64,000 nucleotides of DNA from Bretschneidera sinensis (taxonomy: Eukaryota; Streptophyta; Magnoliopsida; Brassicales; Akaniaceae), in NCBI GenBank assembly GCA_023935145.1, contig CM043700.1, positions 38,234,620 to 38,298,619 of the forward strand, read 5' to 3'. Both the position numbers and the translations under genes were made by a program. Below, in pieces: positions 60,512-64,000 of the stretch (within the stretch, counting starts at the first letter, position 1; each line of letters begins with the position of its first letter). The notes beneath the pieces were generated by a model. That model was not told the DNA's origin. It made no database searches and worked only from the letters and a program-made list of their open reading frames with translations.

Positions 60512-61603
60512 ATGTCAGACAACAAGAACAAAAATAATTCTGGAGATATATTGGGAGAGAGTGATCCGAAGTTGCTCATGGAGGCTTTAATGGGTGAGAT
60601 GAGAAGACTATTGAGAACGGAGATGGAACAGGTTCATGAGCGGATAGATCGGATAGAGAATGCATGTGTGGGGCAGCAACAAAATGCTCCTAATGTGCGT
60701 AGGAGGGAGAGAGTTCAACCTAGGGGAGAGAGAGTTGAAGATGAAGAGAATTATGGGAATGGATTTGATGAAGAAGATGATCGGGAATCAATTGTTAGCC
60801 ATAGGAGATTTTGTGGTCAAGATAGACAAGCTAGGAATCAGGAAAATAATAACTTGGGCAGTATTAAGATGAAGATTCCATCGTTTCAAGGCAAAAACAA
60901 TTCTGAAGCTTACCTTGAATGGGAGAAGAAGATAGAATTAATATTTGATTGTCATAATTATTCTAAGCTTAAAAATGTTAAACTTGCGGCCATTGAATTT
61001 TTTGACTATGCGATTATTTGGTGGGATCAACTAGTGTTAAATAGGAGGAGAAATAGAGAGTGTCCAATAGAGACTTGGGAGGAGATGAAAATCGTGATGA
61101 GGAAACGATTTGTTCCAAGCCATTACCACTGTGAGTTATACCAAAAATTGCAAAGTCTTACACAAGGTAGTCGGAGTGTGGAGGATTATTATAAAGAAAT
61201 GGAAGTAGCTATGATCCGAACAAATGTAGAGGAGGATCGAGAGGCTATTATGGCTAGGTTCTTGGCTGGTTTAAACCTGGAAATAACTAATTCGGTGGAG
61301 TTGCATCATTATGTGGAGTTGGAAGATATGGTGCACATGGTTGTCAAAATTGAAAACCAACTCAAGAGGAGGGGCAACAATACACGGCAAAACCCTAACT
61401 CGGGTTCATCTTGGAGGTCGAATTTTGTGAAGTAAGCCACAGCTAAGCCCAAAACCGAGCAAAAGCAAGAAAGTATCAGCCATGGAAATCAAGGTAAAAC
61501 TGACTCTTCCACCATTAGAAATCGTGATAATAAGTGTTTTAAATGCCAAGGCAGGGGTCACATAGTAAGCCAATGTCTGAACAAAAGAGTTATGGTATTA
61601 TGA
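60512..61603 (+). pseudogene. gag of unit C, interrupted near its end
   Basis: This is the best preserved gag of the array. It is open from MSDNKNKNNSG to NFVK, where TAA at 61433-61435 replaces a CAA codon. After that stop the frame continues through the zinc knuckle (CFKCQGRGHIVSQC) to the shared TGA at 61601-61603. Confidence 0.85.
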
Positions 61604-63834
61604 GATAATGGTGAAATTGAAACCGAGGGCGAAGAAGATACTGAATCCATGCCACCATTGGAGGATGCAAGTGATGACGAATATGCTGCCCAAGGAGAAT
61701 TGTTGGATACAAGGAGAGCTCTAAGTGTGCAAATCAAAGAAGATGACGAAGTGCAGCGAGAAAACATCTTTCATACTAGATGCCACGTGCAAAACAAAGT
61801 ATGTAGTGTGATTATTGATGAAGGTAGTTGTACTAACGTTGCTAGCACTACAATGGTTGAGAAATTAGGGCTGCCAACAATTAAACATCCTCGACCTTAT
61901 AAGTTGCAATGGCTCAATGATAGCGGTGATGTGAGGGTGAACAAACAAGTGTTAGTTTCCTTCCGTATTGGAAAATATGAAGATGAAGTTTTGTGTGATG
62001 TAGTTTCGATGCAAGTTGGACACTTGTTACTAGGCCGGCCATGGTAATTCGATCAGCGTGTTAAGCATGATGGCTTCACCAAAAAATATTCGTTTGTAAG
62101 AAATCAAAGAACAATCACTCTAGTTCCTTTGACACCAAAGCAGGTTTATGAAGATCATGTGAGGTTACAAAAAGAGAGTGAGCAAACAAAAGAGAGTGAG
62201 AAAAAGAGAACGAATGAAAATTAGAAAGAAAAAATGAGAGAGGCCGGAAAAATTGAAAGAGAAAATAAGAGAGCTAATTCGGTCATTGAGAGAAAAACAA
62301 ATTTCTATGCAAGAACGAGTGAAATAAAAATAGTGATGATTTTAAATCAGCCAATGATTGTACTTTTATACAAAGAGGCGTTAAACACTAACCTATTTGA
62401 CTCATCTTTGCCTAGTTCAATTGTTTCTCTTTTACAGGAGTTTGATGATATCTTTCGCGAGGAGATTCTATATGGCTTACCTCTTATTCGAGGAATTGAA
62501 CATCAAATTGATTTCGTGCCCGGTGCTACAATTCTAAACTGACCAGCCTATCGAAACAATCCCAAGGAGACAAAAGTGCTACAAAGGCAGGTTAGTGAAT
62601 TGATGGAAATGAGGTACGTAAGAAAAAGCTTGAGCTCGTGCACTGTTCCAGTGATTTTGAAGTTCCTAAAAAGGACAGGATGTGGAAAATGTGCGTTGAT
62701 TGCCGAGCAGTCAACAATATAACGGTAAAGTATCGACATCCTATTCCTCGTTTAGATGATATGCTAGATGAACTGCATGGTGTATGTATATTCTCTAAAA
62801 TTGATTTAAAAAGTGGATATCATCAAATAAGAATGAAAGAGGGTGATGAATGGAAAACTGCTTTTAAAACGAAATATGGTTTATATGAGTGGTTAGTTAT
62901 GTCATTTAGACTAACAAATGCACCAAGTACCTTCATAAGATTAATGAACCATGTTTTGTGAGCTTTTATAGATAGATTCATTGTTATTTATTTTGATAAT
63001 ATTCTCATTTATAGCACAAACCTAGATGATCATATTGTGCATTTAAAAACAGTTTTGGATGTGCTTAGAAAAGAGAAGTTGTTTGCTAACTTGAAGAAGT
63101 ACACTTTTTGCACCGATAAGCTTGTGTTTCTTGGTTTTGTTGTGAGTGCACAAGGAATACAGGTTGATGAAGAAAAGATCCATGCAATTAAAGAACGGCC
63201 AAGTCTCACGAGTGTAGGTCAAGTTCGTAGTTTTCATGGACTTGCTAGTTTTTACAGGAGGTTCATGAAAGACTTTAGCAATATTTCCGCACCACTTACT
63301 GAAGTCATCAAGAAGAACGTTGGATTCAAATGGGAAGACGAGCAAGATAAGGCGTTCCAATTAATCAAAGGTTGCCAACTGCTGATTTTTTAACCCAGAT
63401 ATTGGGCTTGGTTACACATGAGGAAAGAAAGATTTTCAGCACAAAGGCGTTCAAAGTTACTTCCTAAAGGAGATAGGCCTTTTTTTTATCCTTGAGTGCA
63501 TCAATGACAAGGCATACAAATTAGGTTTGCCAGGTGAGTACAATGTTAGTACCACTTTCAATATTTCTGATTTAAGACCTTTTGATGTAGGTGATGATTT
63601 GAGGACAAATCCTTTTCAAAATGGGGGAAATGATGAGGACACGGCTAACAAATGGGATGCGGAGCCTCTTCAAGTTCCAATTGGTCAAGTTACATGGGCT
63701 AGAGCTAAAAGGTTCAAAGAAACTCTCAATGGGCTGATTCCACACATTTGGGCTAAGAACCATCTTTGAGGGCCCAAGGATGATGCTACACGTGATCCAC
63801 AAGGATGAGTTTCCATAATTCAAGCTTTGGAATA
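61604..63834 (+). pseudogene. pol of unit C, defective, lacking RNase H and integrase
   Basis: The protease segment (61649-62047) has VIIDEGSCTNVAS and ends at a stop after LLLGRPW. The following frames (62234-62542, 62638-62961, 63037-63393) cover the acidic linker and RT, with stops at about 62540 and 62959 and a frameshift near 62660. The RT active site at 62989-63000 is again YFDN. The RNase H/integrase loss junction is at about 63370 and the T8 frameshift at 63480-63487. Confidence 0.85.
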
Positions 63835-63926
63835 ATCCACCAACTCAAGATGGTGAATTAAAATCTTAATTTTCCAAAATTGGAAACTTACTTGTTTTGG
63901 TTGGCTCATCAAGGAAAATGGCAGGC

Positions 63927-64000
63927 TACAATTTTACTTATTACCTTTTTTTTTAAATTGTTTCTTTATTAATTTACTTGTTGAATTATAAGGCTTGCAT
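63927..64000 (+). repeat. LTR4 of the gypsy array (start only)
   Basis: The sequence follows aaggaaaatggcagg as in LTR1-3, with TG changed to TA at the presumed start. The rest lies outside the window, so whether the array continues is unknown. Confidence 0.65.

Larger units (their letters stand above)
41287..64000 (+). mobile_element. Head-to-tail array of Ty3/gypsy-type LTR elements sharing LTRs
   Basis: The order is: truncated pol 3' end (41287-41573), LTR1, unit A, LTR2, unit B, LTR3, unit C, LTR4 (cut by the window end). Each unit is about 4.4-4.5 kb from LTR start to LTR start once the 9.0-kb nested element in unit B is removed. Adjacent units share one LTR and there is no target duplication between them, so they are not independent insertions side by side. 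The capsid, zinc-knuckle, protease and reverse-transcriptase order is that of Ty3/gypsy elements. The left end is truncated within pol; the right end is outside the window. Confidence 0.85.

Overview
The window is plant nuclear DNA, most likely from a woody eudicot. The evidence is AT-rich sequence, genes of many short exons with GT-AG introns, and a heavy load of LINE, LTR, hAT-like and SINE insertions. The best protein matches, judged by recall and not by a search, are eudicot families. Three of the four host genes correspond to Arabidopsis chromosome 4 loci that I recall as At4g32920, At4g32915 and At4g32820, so the left 36 kb probably reflects conserved microsynteny.

Region 1 (1-14079, plus strand) holds the last 21 exons of a large glycine-rich, ephrin-receptor-like, multi-pass membrane protein; its first exon lies left of the window. 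Region 2 (14080-17273) is intergenic and carries a 0.9-kb foldback element. Region 3 (17274-19976, minus strand) is the five-exon gene for organellar GatC, with a LINE fragment in intron 3. Region 4 (20919-36498, minus strand) is a 19-exon CABIN1-like gene, a predicted subunit of the HIR histone H3.3 chaperone complex. Its frame is open through 1966 codons. One intron uses a GC donor, the start codon sits alone in its exon, and the introns hold a LINE fragment, a SINE and a 3.7-kb non-coding LTR element with a 5-bp target duplication. Region 5 (36499-40449) is a short head-to-head promoter region followed by a small plus-strand gene for a 205-residue single-pass membrane protein of unknown function.

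Region 6 (41287-64000) is repetitive. It is a head-to-tail array of Ty3/gypsy-type elements in which successive units share LTRs: truncated unit, LTR1, unit A, LTR2, unit B, LTR3, unit C, LTR4. All three units carry the same defects: a stop between gag and pol, an FDN instead of FDD in the reverse transcriptase active site, an in-frame loss of RNase H and integrase, and a T8 frameshift. The array is therefore an amplified non-autonomous lineage. Unit B is interrupted by a 9.0-kb chromovirus-like element with a perfect 5-bp target duplication and LTRs that are nearly identical, yet its internal coding region is decayed.

I found no prokaryotic-type system, no CRISPR array and no rRNA. The most unusual features are the array of shared-defect retroelements, the young-LTR/old-coding contradiction in the nested element, a 44-bp duplication across a splice acceptor in the first gene, and the GC-AG intron in CABIN1. 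Exon borders were placed by hand from reading frame, splice consensus and family similarity.
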